A DNA stretch of 64,000 nucleotides from Nissolia schottii (taxonomy: Eukaryota; Streptophyta; Magnoliopsida; Fabales; Fabaceae), in contig QANU01020924.1 in NCBI GenBank assembly GCA_003254905.1, forward strand, positions 222,712-286,711, read 5' to 3'. The position numbers were made by a program, and so were the translations under genes. The stretch's first letter is position 1. Each line of letters opens with the position of its first letter. Shown one piece after another: positions 12,021 through 23,560 of this stretch. Under the pieces are notes generated by a model that was given only the letters and a program-made list of their open reading frames with translations, did no database searches and was not told the DNA's origin.

Positions 12021-12509
12021 TAGGAAGCACGGGCACTTCGTTAGACTGTCATGTCCCTGTGTCTAACATACCGCGGACACCGACACACTAAAACACTTGT
12101 CCAGCACACGTATCGCACGTGTCCGAAAGTATCCAAAAAAAGGTTCACAATTAACCGTGTCCAAACGTATATGAGCTATACCTGAGAGTTTTTTAAGCCG
12201 TGTCAGTGCCGTGTCCGAATAAAAAATATTTTAAAAACTAAATAATTTATAATAATATGGACTCTTAGAAAATTAACAAGTGTTAGCACATAATATCTTG
12301 AATGTTTCATACATTTTGAAAGGAGTTTGAAAAATATTAAAAATTATTAGTTTGATATTAATTAATGAAAATATTAGGGATTTACTATAAATATTTAATT
12401 TTATACCTATATATGCCATATCCATGTCCTATAAAATTTTAAAATTGGTGTATCATTGTATCGCATGTCATGTCATGTCTCGTATCTGTGTTAATGTCAA
12501 TGCTTCTTA
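12021..12509. mobile_element. hAT-like MITE abutting the previous element
   Basis: The left end TAGGAAGCACGGGCAC and the right end (opposite strand TAAGAAGCATTGACATTAAC) are inverted. The GTGTCCG-type text just inside the ends is typical of a plant MITE family. The word ATTACC occurs immediately outside both ends (left 12013-12018, right 12511-12516) and probably is what remains of an 8-bp target duplication. The insertion site is the terminus of the neighbouring TIR element. Confidence 0.6.
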
Positions 12510-12882
12510 AATTACCATTATCAGAATGTGTTGATTTATTGCGGTGATTATATGTTTTTGTGTAGATGAGCTGTGCTAACCTCTTTAGATCCTCTGATCT
12601 TTGGAGGGCTTGAACATGTTCAAATTAGAGGGGAAAAAACAATCGCAATTCAACCAACAATGAAATTAATTATACATAAATTCACTTAAGCTTGTGCAGA
12701 CTTGTGAAAAGAGTTATTATCTACGCATGAAGCAAAAACTGATATAAGTGGCGTGTTGTGTGCCTACTTTTGGATGGAAACCAAACCATAGCCAATATTA
12801 AGGCATTAATCTCATTGTTATGTACTCCTTCGGCATATATTAGGTGTCACTTCCACTTATTTTTTCTTATGCAATCACTTTT

Positions 12883-13644
12883 GAGTTAATTATATTTTGA
12901 GTCCTGCTACACGTACACCAAAAAATATACACTATACATATACCTTATACTTAAATACATAAAGTTTGTGTTTTAATGCATGTAATGTTTTGTGCAGTTA
13001 ATTGAGTATAATTGAGAATATCATCTATAAGTTTATAATGTTTGTGCACTCATGAGAATAAAGTTTGTGCATTATTAATGGTGTATGTATGAGTGTATAA
13101 AATTGAGTGTACATGTAGCATTTTTGTTATATTTTTAATCTCTCATAAATTTTAAATTTTATGATTTATCTCTCATAAATATTTTTATTAAAAATCGTTC
13201 ATCATATGATTTTTTATTTTGTAAAGTTTTAGTCACTGCCGTCATGTTAAGTCGTTAACGACTGACATGACCGCTAACTTGGCCACGTGGCAGGTAGTAA
13301 CTCAATTAACTCAATCATTATTTTCTCTACTTACTCCTACGTTGCTCTCAACGCACACTTATTGTCTTCTTTTTCTTCTCTACTACAACTCCGTGAGTTG
13401 CTGCTCCTGTCGCTACTAGGGAAGTGACCTCACCTACGCGCCCTCACTTGCATCTCTCCTCCTCTCTGTCTCTCCCCTTCGCCATGTGACCAAGTTAATT
13501 TCCACATCAGTAGTTAACTTGACGGCAGAGACTAAAACTTTACAAAAAAAAAGGTTTACGAGAGACAATTTTTAGTAAAAAAATTTATGAGGGGTAACAT
13601 ACAAAATAAAAAATTTATGAGGGATTGAAAGCATACTTATCCCT
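12883..13644. mobile_element. MULE-like TIR element with a nested MITE
   Basis: The right arm, read inward on the - strand, reads AGGGATAAGTATGC, then 'aatccctcataaatt', then 'gtaaagttttagtc' and 'tgccgtcaagttaa'. The left arm carries the same words in order at about 13137-13258. The left tip (12883-12898) is separated from the rest by the MITE at 12899-13126. Between the arms, 13300-13490 is CT-rich non-coding sequence that could be captured DNA, but no protein is recognisable. No outer target duplication is evident. Confidence 0.6.
12899..13126 (+). mobile_element. MITE copy 1, nested
   Basis: The core ends TGCTACACGTACAC (left) and TGCTACATGTACAC (right, opposite strand) are inverted. The element is bracketed by TTATATTTT on each side (12890-12898 and 13127-13135), a 9-bp direct repeat. 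A second copy in the opposite orientation lies at 50037-50250. The interior has 'aagtttgtg' and 'aatgtttgtgca' words and no open frame. Confidence 0.75.
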
Positions 13645-13649
13645 TAATT

Positions 13650-13775
13650 TTTAAATGTATCTAAAAAGTAAATGTGATAGATAAAATATTAGTGTAGCTG
13701 GATACAACTGTGTTCAGCAGATACATATTTTTGAATGTATATAAAAAGTGAAAGTAACAAATAAAATAAACCAAA
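13650..13775 (+). repeat. Short degenerate direct duplication
   Basis: Two units of about 75 bp share 'gaatgtat-taaaaagt' followed by 'aa-taaaata', at about 13655-13690 and 13731-13768. It is probably a local slippage duplication next to the MULE-like element. Confidence 0.4.
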
Positions 13776-15700
13776 GGGACTATCCAACCAATTCAAAAGT
13801 CAATAAAATTTTCTCTCTTTTCTCCTTTTCTTTGTTCTTTGTTTGTGAGTGTTTGCGAGGAGGGTTGTTATCATTGTTCTTTGGTGACGGCCCTACCATT
13901 TTTTTCTTTTTTATTGCTTAAGTTTTTATTGAATAAAAGGTTATGATCTATTAGATCTTAAGCATAGGTATCCGAATTTGTCATTTCTTGGAACGATTTA
14001 TCTTATGGTTGTGTTGGTTCGATCATTTTCTAGTTGTTTCTTTTGTAGGGTGTTATAAATGATAAAGATGATTTAATTTATCACTAAAAGAGATGTAAAA
14101 TATTCTTCGCATTTTTCACGTTGGTCTCTGATTTAAAAGATGTTTAAATATCGATTGTTTTCGAGCAAGAAATAGAGTTACAAATAGATTTAGTTCAAAA
14201 TATAAAGTATTTTTGTTTTTTATTTACATTAAATCTAATATATTTTTAATTTGTAAGTGTTAGATAGGCTTTCTTATGTACAAATGAAATGAAATTATGT
14301 TTATAGTAAAAGAAAATAATTCAAAAGTCAATAAAAGTTACGTACTTGCCAATTTATATAATATGTGATATGGACTATACAGAGGTTCGTATATAATTTA
14401 GGACCAAATACAGAGGGTAAAGGATGTATCATGAGCCGTAACGTAAAATATTGTTTTGTTAATTATTAGAAATCAATGAATAATCATGCATGTTTAAGGT
14501 CCTCTCTAAATCACATACCAACCCACTTTGCCATTTCTTGTAATATTTAGCCATCTTTGATTTGCATTTTTTTTTTCTTTCCTTCTTTAATTTCTTTCAG
14601 TCTAACCATTTGTTAATTTGCTCCGACTAATTAAATCTTAACTAATCAGTGTTGGGTTGAATTAACGTAATATAAAGTAAAATTCATTTTATTATTCCAT
14701 CTATTTTAAAATAAAATAAATTAGACTTAACACATAAATTAAGAAAAATTAATTATACAAAATATGTCAAGTGAACGAAATTAACCCCATCAATTTACTA
14801 AATTAGCATTCTACTTTTTTTTTTTATTTCACGTAATGATAAATAGATAATATTAAATTAAGGTTATTATCAAAGAAGATGGAGTATTATTATTATATAT
14901 ACATTTAACACTTTACAATGTACTCTCAAATAACTTTCAAAGAGAAGTCTCACATACAAACAAAGTAATAAGGAAAAAAAAAGAAGAAAAAACGAAAGAG
15001 AAAGAAAAAGGCTTCAATAATAAGCAGCCCCTGTTGTTGGACTCATTGCAGAGAAGCCATCAATACTAATAGAATGAAAAAAATTAATTATAAAATACAG
15101 CTTCTTTAGATCAGGGACAATTTATAAGGCAGATATAACCAATATATATGTGTGTGTGTTGTTTTTGAACATCAAAATTTAATATATTAAATACAAAGCA
15201 TTTTTCTTATCATGTAAACATATACTAGTAATATATGTATATATGTACTTATTTTTTCATCAACTCTCACGTACTTCAATAGTCACTCGCAAAGTGTAAA
15301 ATCCTTGTTTTGTTCTTCAAGAGCAACAATATATAGTCATCCAAAAAGTTTTAATACAAAGTTTTTTTTATGTCTATTTTATTCATTGCTCGATTCATAT
15401 AATATAAGTGAACATTTTTCTAAAAATAACTATAAACTTTTAATTTTTAAATTAATTATTTAAAAAAAATCACGTGTCATTGTGTGATTGAAGTAATGGA
15501 TAAAATGAACATAAAGAACTTGATTTAAGTTTTGTCCAAAATTTTATCACTAGATTAGTTTCTCAATAATTAAAATGTCACCACATTAATCTTTTTTATT
15601 AGTCACTATGAGAAATTAAGTTAACGACTAAAAGAAGATGATGTAGCACGGTGAAACGTGACATTTACCAACTTAACATCAATATATGTTTAGAAGAAGA
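13776..15700. other. AT-rich spacer, no supported gene
   Basis: I see no gene. A poly-A-rich purine tract lies near 14970-15015. Just beyond it the - strand shows a short open tail that was considered and rejected as an exon. The remainder is ordinary AT-rich DNA. Confidence 0.45.
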
Positions 15701-15707
15701 AAAAAAA

Positions 15708-16145
15708 AGCCATAACTCAACCTCAAAAGTTAACTCAATGGATAAGGGATGTCTCATACTTATAAAGTCTATCAAGGTTTTATCTCTAAGCAACATGAGA
15801 CTCTAATACGCATACTATATCAGATAATTAAGCGGTCTAACTCAACCTCAAAAGCAAAGGTGTGAGAGGTCTCATACTTAAAAAGTTTCTTTAGGCCTTA
15901 ACTTTAAACAATGAGAGACTCTAATACATCTTGTCACTCTTGGACATCTGGAGCGTGAGATTTACGGACGTCTATAGGTGATCCAACAATTGTCATAGAG
16001 TGGACGCTCTAATACCATATTTTGCAATAAATGACCTAACTCACCCGTAAAAGCTAACTCAAGAAGTGAGAGATATCACACACTTATAAAATATATCAAA
16101 ACATTATCTCTAATCTATAATAAAAACTCTAGTACATGTTAACAC
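15708..16145 (+). repeat. Degenerate tandem repeat, three units
   Basis: Three units share the ordered phrases 'taactcaacctcaaaag', 'gtgagagg-tctcatacttataaa', 'ttatctctaa' and 'gagactctaatac'. They start near 15713, 15841 and 16029. Between units 2 and 3 lies 'ggacatctggagcgtgagat'. From memory this resembles an interspersed repeat frequent in dicot genomes, but I cannot name the family. There is no coding content. Confidence 0.6.
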
Positions 16146-16479
16146 TTTCAAATGACGGTTTTTACAAACCAATCAGAGGTTGACTTCAATAAATTTTAGT
16201 GTCTGATTGATTTGTGTTTCAATTTTCTATTTTTAATTTGTTTTTTATTTTTCATAATTTTGTTAAGAAAATAGTAAAAATAAGATATTCTTATTTCCTA
16301 AATTCCTGTTTTACTTTCACTGAAATTCTTTCACAAAATATTGAATAACGAAAAATATAAACACAAATCACAAACCCAATTTTGTTTTCCCTCAATTATA
16401 TATTTCATTCCTCACAATTCCGAATATATATCCAATTCCTAAACAGGCAAGTAGCAAGTACCATTAATATCATGATGGT

Positions 16480-16800
16480 ACATATAGTCTTGCCGGTCAA
16501 GATCAATTGTTCAAGCAAAATCAATGCAATTAGTGTTGAAGTATCTTGCTTCTTTTTAAAATGCCGGAGCCTTAAATGTTTGGTCAAAATATCAATACAA
16601 TTAGTTGATAAAATATCAAGCTTCTTCTTGTTTTGGGGGCTTTGAAATGTGGGAGCCTCAAATGTTTGGTGAAAATATTAATATTGGGTTTCTTAAGTAT
16701 TTAGTAAGGACTTTGATTCCTGATAAAATGTATAGAAAGTGCTTTGTTAGAAGAGACATATTCATTTTGATAATTTTAAAATTTTGAAAGAGGAATAATC
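16480..16800 (+). repeat. Interspersed repeat fragment, copy B
   Basis: Positions 16670-16790 match the repeat at 1060-1240. Within the segment itself two phrases recur about 90 bp apart: 'gccttaaatgtttggtcaaaatatcaat' near 16569 and 'gcctcaaatgtttggtgaaaatattaat' near 16654. The open frames of 60-87 residues across it have no recognisable domain. Confidence 0.45.
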
Positions 16801-19800
16801 GTTGTTGACGATAAATACCTCAAAAAAAAATGTTAGAGTCAAAATCAAAGTGTCAAACTCATATATACGTAAAATTTGTTCCTTAGAACGCAAGTCATAT
16901 AATCTAGGGCCAAATAAAATGCTACCTGTTAAACCAAGATTGGAGCAGCTACATAGCCCAAAAACAAGAAGAAGCTTATATGAAAGTTTAAATGTTTTTC
17001 AATCCATTGTACTTGATTGTTATCTTTGTCGACGGATGATATCCATCAATTTCAATAATTAATTATTTATTGAAATTTCTCAATGAAATAGGTGGAAGGG
17101 TTAAGCAAAGCCATGTGGAAGTACATATCAATTTTTAATTGGAAGGGTAAAAATGGAAGAAAAAAAACCGGGGTCGGTACCCAAAAAATGAAAATTGAAT
17201 GCTCAATTAATTTTTGATGAAAAGTTGTGATTGACATTAAGCACAACGTGACAGTTAAAATATCTTAACATTAACATTTTGTCGACCATGTGACATTAAG
17301 AGATGGCAAGAAGTCAGTTTCATAGAAGAATATTTGAAACGTGGGGGCAAGCGAAATGCTATATGATTTCAATTTTAATTATATATTGTATAATTTAGAA
17401 ATTATACTAGAAAAAGAAATACTTTTATGTATTCCTTGATCTTAATTAACATAAATGACTTTCATTAACTTAGTTAAATACGTGCAAGTTAATTAATTTA
17501 GCCCCGACACCCCTAACTATAATTAAAAGAAAAAACTAAATGACATCAACAAGGTTTATGGAGTATAACAACACTATTAATGGCTATATATAATTATTTA
17601 TTTATGATTTTGATTGATTATTTAATAAATTTATTCTTTACTATAGTATTTATATTTATTTAATAAAATAAAATAAAATAAATAAAAAGACTAAAATAGA
17701 CCTTATATGTCGGTCAAACCAAGAAATTAAGAAAGTCACGATTACATATTATTTTTTAACTTATTTTATCATGTCTTATATAATGTGTCAAACAAACCAT
17801 AGCCTATTAGATAAGAGAATCTCAAGACCTAAATACCATTGTCTAGTATAGTTACATATTTAGTATTTTAGCAAACTAAATCAAAAACAGAAAATCGATT
17901 TGGGTGCAAACTCTAACCCGAATGAAAGGGCAGAGATAAGTTGGAATGATATATCACAAATTGTGCTAAGCACTATCCTTAAGGGTTTATTTCTGCCCTA
18001 ATTAGAGCTATGCTCGGTGGAGAGGCATTGACAGAAATCCTTCTAAGATTAGATGTGAGTCACCTCAACAGCTCGTCTACACGTAGTCAACAGAACTGTG
18101 AGTAGTGAAGACTAGTCCAAGAAATTGGAAAGTGTGACTAAGGTTGTGGCCTTTGGTCTAAGAAATATAGAGCAGGAAAACAGAGAAAAAGGTGGAGCTG
18201 AATCACATTGTGAAAGAGAGGAGTAGAAGAGATAAGGCTGAGATGTGTGTTTGATCTCAAGTGGGCATGTTATTAAATAAGCTAAAGGCTGCTAACAGAG
18301 TAAGTTAGGGTAATGGTCACAAAAACCAAGTCAGTGACCCAACAAAATATTTCCAACGGTTATGGCTAGAAGAAATGCATGTGACGAGACGAGACGAGGG
18401 GGGGGGGGATGTGTGTTATGGACAAACCCAAATCCACATTCTCATTCCAATATCATAAGTATTAAATGATGAACTAAGTTTACTTATAAAGGCTTCCATG
18501 AAGCCACCTCTAAACAATATGAGTCTTTAACTTTCTCCATAACATGAGTCAAGTTTAAAACACTTTTTAAAGACCCAATTATTCAACAAATACCACATTT
18601 GAATAGTAGTCCTTTTCACACTACTCCTTCTATAAAAGCACCTCTTCCACGTGTTGATTTTACAACGAAAACAACTTGTATGGACTTAAGTCTAAAAAAA
18701 CCTCTAAAACTTAAATATCACACTTGGAGGGACATATCTTCTCCCTTTGCGACTTGTAATTAACTTGTAACTAAAACAGTACAAATATGAGGAAAAGTCT
18801 TATTTCTTGTTTTTATTTTATATATTATTTTTCACTAATTTTTATAAAACTCTCATTAAAAAAATAGTTTTAAAAAAATGAAAACAAAAATTAAACAAGA
18901 CTACTTTGTTTTCATGAGCCAACACTCTTTTAAGTATTCATTTTCATGGATAAGTGTGAATGTAATCCAATGCAAGTCAGAAGAGAAAGATAGAGGGAGT
19001 ATGACAGGCTTGTAACTTAGGCAGCAGCAATAAGTTTTGATATTATTACATTATTGTATTATTAAAATGTTGAAATACACTTTTTAGCAATTAAATGTCT
19101 CTACTATTGACATTTTCATCAGTACTAAGTCAAAGACTTCTGTCATTGATTCCTAAAAAAAAAAAATTTAAGAATGAACACACAACTAATGATCTTTGTT
19201 TTAAATGTTAAAATGAAGTGAAATGACACATGGTTAAATAATTTATGTGCTTTAAACTTGTAATATAGAATATATCATTTAATTTGAATACTCAAATATA
19301 CTATTGTGTTTACTGTGGTTAAGATGTCTTATTTGACAAAGCCGAAGGAAAAAAATGTCTCTATAAGAAAATGTTAATAGTATGTAAGGGGGCACTTGGC
19401 GATCAACGGTTGGACCATAACAAAGTGTTTGACTTGAACACATGTATTTACAGAGAGACTTCCTTACGTTAATTGTTTTCTTCTTTTAAATTATAAGTAG
19501 ATCAAATGCTCAAAATGATGGATATATTTATAATATATATTACTATATATTATTATTATTTCATAAGTAACTACTAACTAGAGATCAGCTGATGAGGTTA
19601 CCAAAGTTTTAATTATATTGCAGTCAATTGCTTCTTCCCACCTACCTCAAAATTAAATTTGCGAAGCAAAATTAGTCCTCTCAAACGTCGTAAGCATTGT
19701 GTGCATGATCATGACCAAAAATATATAAATTTTGGTTTAAATCATGGTGTGTGATCACGATATATAATATATGCATCATTGATTATGTTTCTAATTAAAT

Positions 19801-19980
19801 TAAAATTATTAAAATCCTTAGCTTACAATTCCGTTATAATTTTAAGATAGCAGTGCACGAAAAACTCAAATTGGGTAACGTTGCATTGATCCTTTTTAAC
19901 GAAAATATATACATATGATATAGTTGAAATAGTAATTATAATGTTTGCAAACCCTAATACCTTTTCCAAGAATAATTTTT
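16801..19980. other. Spacer with an unassigned GC-richer segment
   Basis: No gene was recognised. The portion 17890-18400 is less AT-rich than its surroundings, ends in 'gacgagacgagacgag' followed by a run of ten G, and looks like an old repeat insertion, but I found neither terminal repeats nor a protein domain. The rest is AT-rich. Confidence 0.4.
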
Positions 19981-20259
19981 AGGGGTAAATGTCAACTTCG
20001 TTTCTGAAAAATGTCTTAGTGTCCTAAGTGATTATTAAAAAAAACAATCAACTTAATCCCTGAAATTTTAAAATGTTGCCCCCATTAGTTTTTCTGTTGG
20101 CAATTTTTCAAAATTTCAGGAATTAATAAAAATAATGTTTTGAAATTTTAGGGACTAATACATTAACATGTTTAGAAATTAAATTGGTACTAATTTTTTC
20201 TTTAAAGGCCATTTAAAGCACCAAGACATTTTTTAAAAATTAAGTTGACACTTCACCCT
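19981..20259. mobile_element. TIR element with long inverted ends
   Basis: The left end AGGGGTAAATGTCAACTTCG and the right end (opposite strand AGGGTGAAGTGTCAACTTAA) are inverted, followed on both sides by 'aaaaaatgtctt-gtg'. AATTTTT stands immediately outside each end (19974-19980 and 20260-20266), a probable target-site duplication of at least 7 bp. There is no coding content. The G-rich tip suggests a MULE-type MITE. Confidence 0.7.
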
Positions 20260-20651
20260 AATTTTTATGTATTAAGGGAATAAAATAATTTTGTATTGTT
20301 ATCTATTAGAACTAATTCAAATTTTCATGAGTATCTTTTGTAAAATTAAACCTGTGTAATTATTCGACATGATATGACAATATGAATGATATTTCTTGAA
20401 TAAAAACTAATATAAAATTACTTTAGCATGAAAACTATTCTAGCTTAGTGCTGTTTAAATTTCAACCCCTTTAATTTGTACTACATTAAGTTTGCAAATT
20501 GGTATAATTAGCTACTACATATATTCTATTCTAGCCATGTTAATTAAACCAAATTTCACAACAAAATAAATTATATAATTTTAACATTCATTGGAAGCAT
20601 CAAAAACCTGCGATAGAACAGTATGAATTTTCTTTTAGAAAAAAAAATCAA

Positions 20652-20694
<43 letters not shown>

Positions 20695-21185
20695 TGTAGC
20701 CGAAATAATAACTATAGTCTTGGTCATAGAGAGAAGGGTGCTTACTGAGGGAGTGAAGAAAAAACTCATTTTGATTATATAAAGATATTTGGGTGAGACG
20801 ACTGGATGATACTCTCGAGTCAAACATGTAACTCTATAATTAATTAAAGTTCAAAAGAAGCACACCTATTTTGATTTTCAAACAAACAGAATTTCATGGC
20901 TAAAGTTGGAGCTGTTCGGCTGCGGCTTCAAGTCTTACAATGATGTGTCACACGTCCCAATATATAATTTATATGAGATATTCTTGCTGATTTTAATCAA
21001 AAGAAGAAAATTCTCACTCCATTAATTACTAGTTAGAAAGATGTTTAAGAACATTTGTTAGGAGATAAATATTAAAAGAGTGTTCTGAATTTTTTATTGT
21101 TGAATGACTTACCCGTCCCAATGCGCATGTGCACTTTTATCTTGATTTAGAAAATTTATTATGACAATTTTTTTTTTAAAAGTGT
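20260..21185. other. AT-rich spacer with (TA)n
   Basis: A (TA)n run lies at about 20656-20691. No gene was recognised. Confidence 0.5.
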
Positions 21186-21189
21186 GGCA

Positions 21190-21522
21190 AATTAATAATT
21201 ATGCACCACTCCCTTAGATGTAAAAACACCGACACACGTCGCTCAACAAGTGTCATATTTTAGCAGCGACAATTGCAGCATAACTTGAGTTATGTCTGCG
21301 ACTTTTAATCATTTTTAAAGCTCCACCTTTTGGCAGCGGCTTTAGGTTGTTGGGAAATGTTATGCCTTAGCGACGACTTTGTATGTCGTTGCTTGATTTT
21401 CCGCAACAGAGCTTAAGACGTTGACATGTAACAACATTTTTGTCATTGCCATAAGGCTTTTTAGTGGTGACATAAGACTTTTGGCAAAGACAAAAGTCTC
21501 CGCGAAAAGTCTTATTTCTAGT
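21190..21522 (-). mobile_element. CACTA-like transposon end, relic
   Basis: On the - strand the segment starts TTACTAGAAATAAGACTTTT and continues into CGCGGAGAC and repeated 'gcgac' and 'agcagcga' words. This resembles the terminal and subterminal architecture of plant CACTA elements (CACTACTAGAAA followed by GC-rich sub-repeats), though the first bases of the terminus have been lost or changed. No transposase fragment is visible. Confidence 0.4.
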
Positions 21523-21681
21523 AATATTACTTATTTTGATGTATTGGCAATATGACTCTTATATCAACTATTTTAAAAGTCATGCATATAAAAGGAAATT
21601 GGATAGTAGTCGCCTCTATTAGTACATCAAAATTAAATTTAACGTATTTTATACTAACATTTAATTATAAAAAAATATGTG

Positions 21682-22656
21682 GTGTACAATTGAAATACAA
21701 TAAACTACATCCCACCTTCATTTTTTCTATATTTTCCCCCACTCTCTTTCGTACACGATTGCTTCTTCTTTGTTTCTTTTTCATCTTTTCCTTTATCCAT
21801 CTCTATCCTCCATTTCATTCTTCTTCTTCTCTTTTCTTTCTTATTCTTTTCTGTTACCGTCATCTTCTTCATTTTGTCTTTGTTTTCTTCTTTGAAATAC
21901 ATTATGAAGAGCATGAACAAGGACAAGATATATGATATGTTTCGGTGTGGTGTAATGTTTATTTCTAAGGTTGTAACTTCTTCTTTACAAGGAGTTATAG
22001 AGAGCATGGACAATGACAAGGATATGTGATATCCCTCCTTTTTTATCATTCATCTTTGATCCAAGGTGTTTTCTGTGCCTTGTAATCTTTGTTTTAGTGT
22101 GATGTAATGTTTGTCTTCGTTGTTCTTAATTTTTGTCTCTGTGGTTCGTAATGTTTATTTTTGTGTGATGTAATGTTTGTTTTTTAGTGTTATAATGGTT
22201 GTTTATGAGTGTTGTAATAATTATTTTTGTGTGGTGTAATATTTGTCTTTGTATGGTGTAATATTTGTTTGTGTTTTCAACAATGTTTATTTCTCTGTGT
22301 TTCAATGATGAACTTCGTATTCTCATTTTCTATTTTCTGTGTCTACTTGCTTCTTCGTCTTCTTCTTTTTCGTTTGAGAATAATGAAAGAGAGCCTAGAG
22401 AGAAGAGAGAGCAGCAAGAGTGAGTGAAATTGAGAGATGTGAGTTAGTGCATGCGTTTTACAGTGTGACTGGGGAGCAGGAAAAAGATATTGACAATTAT
22501 TTTTCTCTATTTAATTAGGTGTGGGTCACATTTTGTATTATTTTTGTGTTTGATAATGTTTGTTTATCTGTTTTATAATGTTTGTTTTTGTGTGTCTCTG
22601 TGTATGTCATACCAAGCCATACAATGGTTATGTTGAATGTATTTCAGTTGTACATC
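21682..22656. mobile_element. Non-autonomous TIR element, about 1 kb
   Basis: The left end GTGTACAATTGAAATACA and the right end (opposite strand ATGTACAACTGAAATACA) are inverted repeats of about 18 bp. The interior has a CT-rich block (21715-21900) and a string of 'gtaatgtttgt' and 'gtgatgtaatg' words (22090-22290). The open frames of 61-127 residues on both strands are products of these biased tracts. Superfamily and target duplication are unclear. Confidence 0.6.
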
Positions 22657-22787
22657 TAGATGTAGTCATGTTTCGCCATATTCCTAAAAATGTGTCATTC
22701 TCACATTTGTTGTCTCAAAGATCTCACATATTGCATATATATTAATTCAAGAGTAATAACTTCTCACTTTCTCATTTTATAAATTTT

Positions 22788-22842
22788 ATAAAGATTATAT
22801 TTTCATAGTAAATGAGCTCCCAGTACACTTTGTATCAGAGCC
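22788..22842 (+). other. Left terminal repeat and primer-binding site of the caulimovirid
   Basis: The word AAAGATTATATTTTCATA followed by a near-match to TGGTATCAGAGCC, the tRNA-Met primer site of caulimovirids. The same leader words recur at 29817-29863 and stop inside the primer site. The element is therefore slightly longer than one genome unit and opens and closes at the minus-strand start point. Confidence 0.75.
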
Positions 22843-23329
22843 TAAATGAAGTCCCACTTATCTTCCTCATTCTTTAAATAGAGGGTGCATGATAGATATA
22901 AAGATGACGGTGAGTAGGGAAGAGCAAAACTCACCTATGGAAACCCCCTCATAATAACTCGCTCCCATTTCTCTATCCTAAAAGATCTCTATCCCTGACC
23001 TTCTTGAATCTTGTAAGAAAACTTTAGCTTCTAAACTAGACAGTCTTATAGAATACTCCTATGTCCCTCTAGAGGTATAAATAGAATCTACTACTCCTCC
23101 TTTACTAAGCCCATATAATGTTTTCAGACGAAAAAAATCTAATTTCATCTGGCCATGGAGAAAACTTATTTCTACTCCCCAACTGGGAGTAAAAGAATAT
23201 ATCCAGACCACGAAGCTGGATTAGTGTGCCATAGTAGCCACTCTGGCTAAGCAATATGTAGATCTACAAATCAATCCCTCTCTTATCAAGTTATGGCAAA
23301 AACAAGACTATGTTCCACTCCTTCTCGGA

Positions 23330-23560
23330 GTTGCACGACTTGTCCTCTCTCTTCATGGAGTGAAGGCAATCCCTGTACTGCCAGGATTACTCTTTTAGAC
23401 TCTACCTTCGTCCAGTATGAACATGCAATTATAGGAACGATTATAACAACACTTAATGCATGTATTGTTATGTTAACTACGTTTCCTAACTTTAATGATC
23501 AGTTGAAGGACCCCACCTTGCCCACAAGGTTCAATTCTAGGTTTAGATAATTTGAGCTAA
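23330..23560 (+). other. Movement-protein-like region of the caulimovirid (fossil)
   Basis: The translated text includes ARITLLDSTF, YEHAIIGTI and FPNFNDQLKDP, the conserved heart of the 30K-superfamily movement protein in petuvirus/florendovirus-type genomes. This protein would have tubulated plasmodesmata in the ancestral virus. Only a decayed fragment remains. Confidence 0.7.

Noticed and set aside
15030-15090. - strand acceptor-like site followed by a short open tail (SIDGFSAMSPTTGAAYY)
   Set aside because: It looks exon-like by itself, but no upstream coding exon could be found on that strand for several kilobases, so a gene is not supported.
21552-22049. Open frames of 114-127 residues on both strands
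   Set aside because: They follow CT-rich low-complexity sequence inside a TIR element, overlap on opposite strands and show no protein-like conservation.
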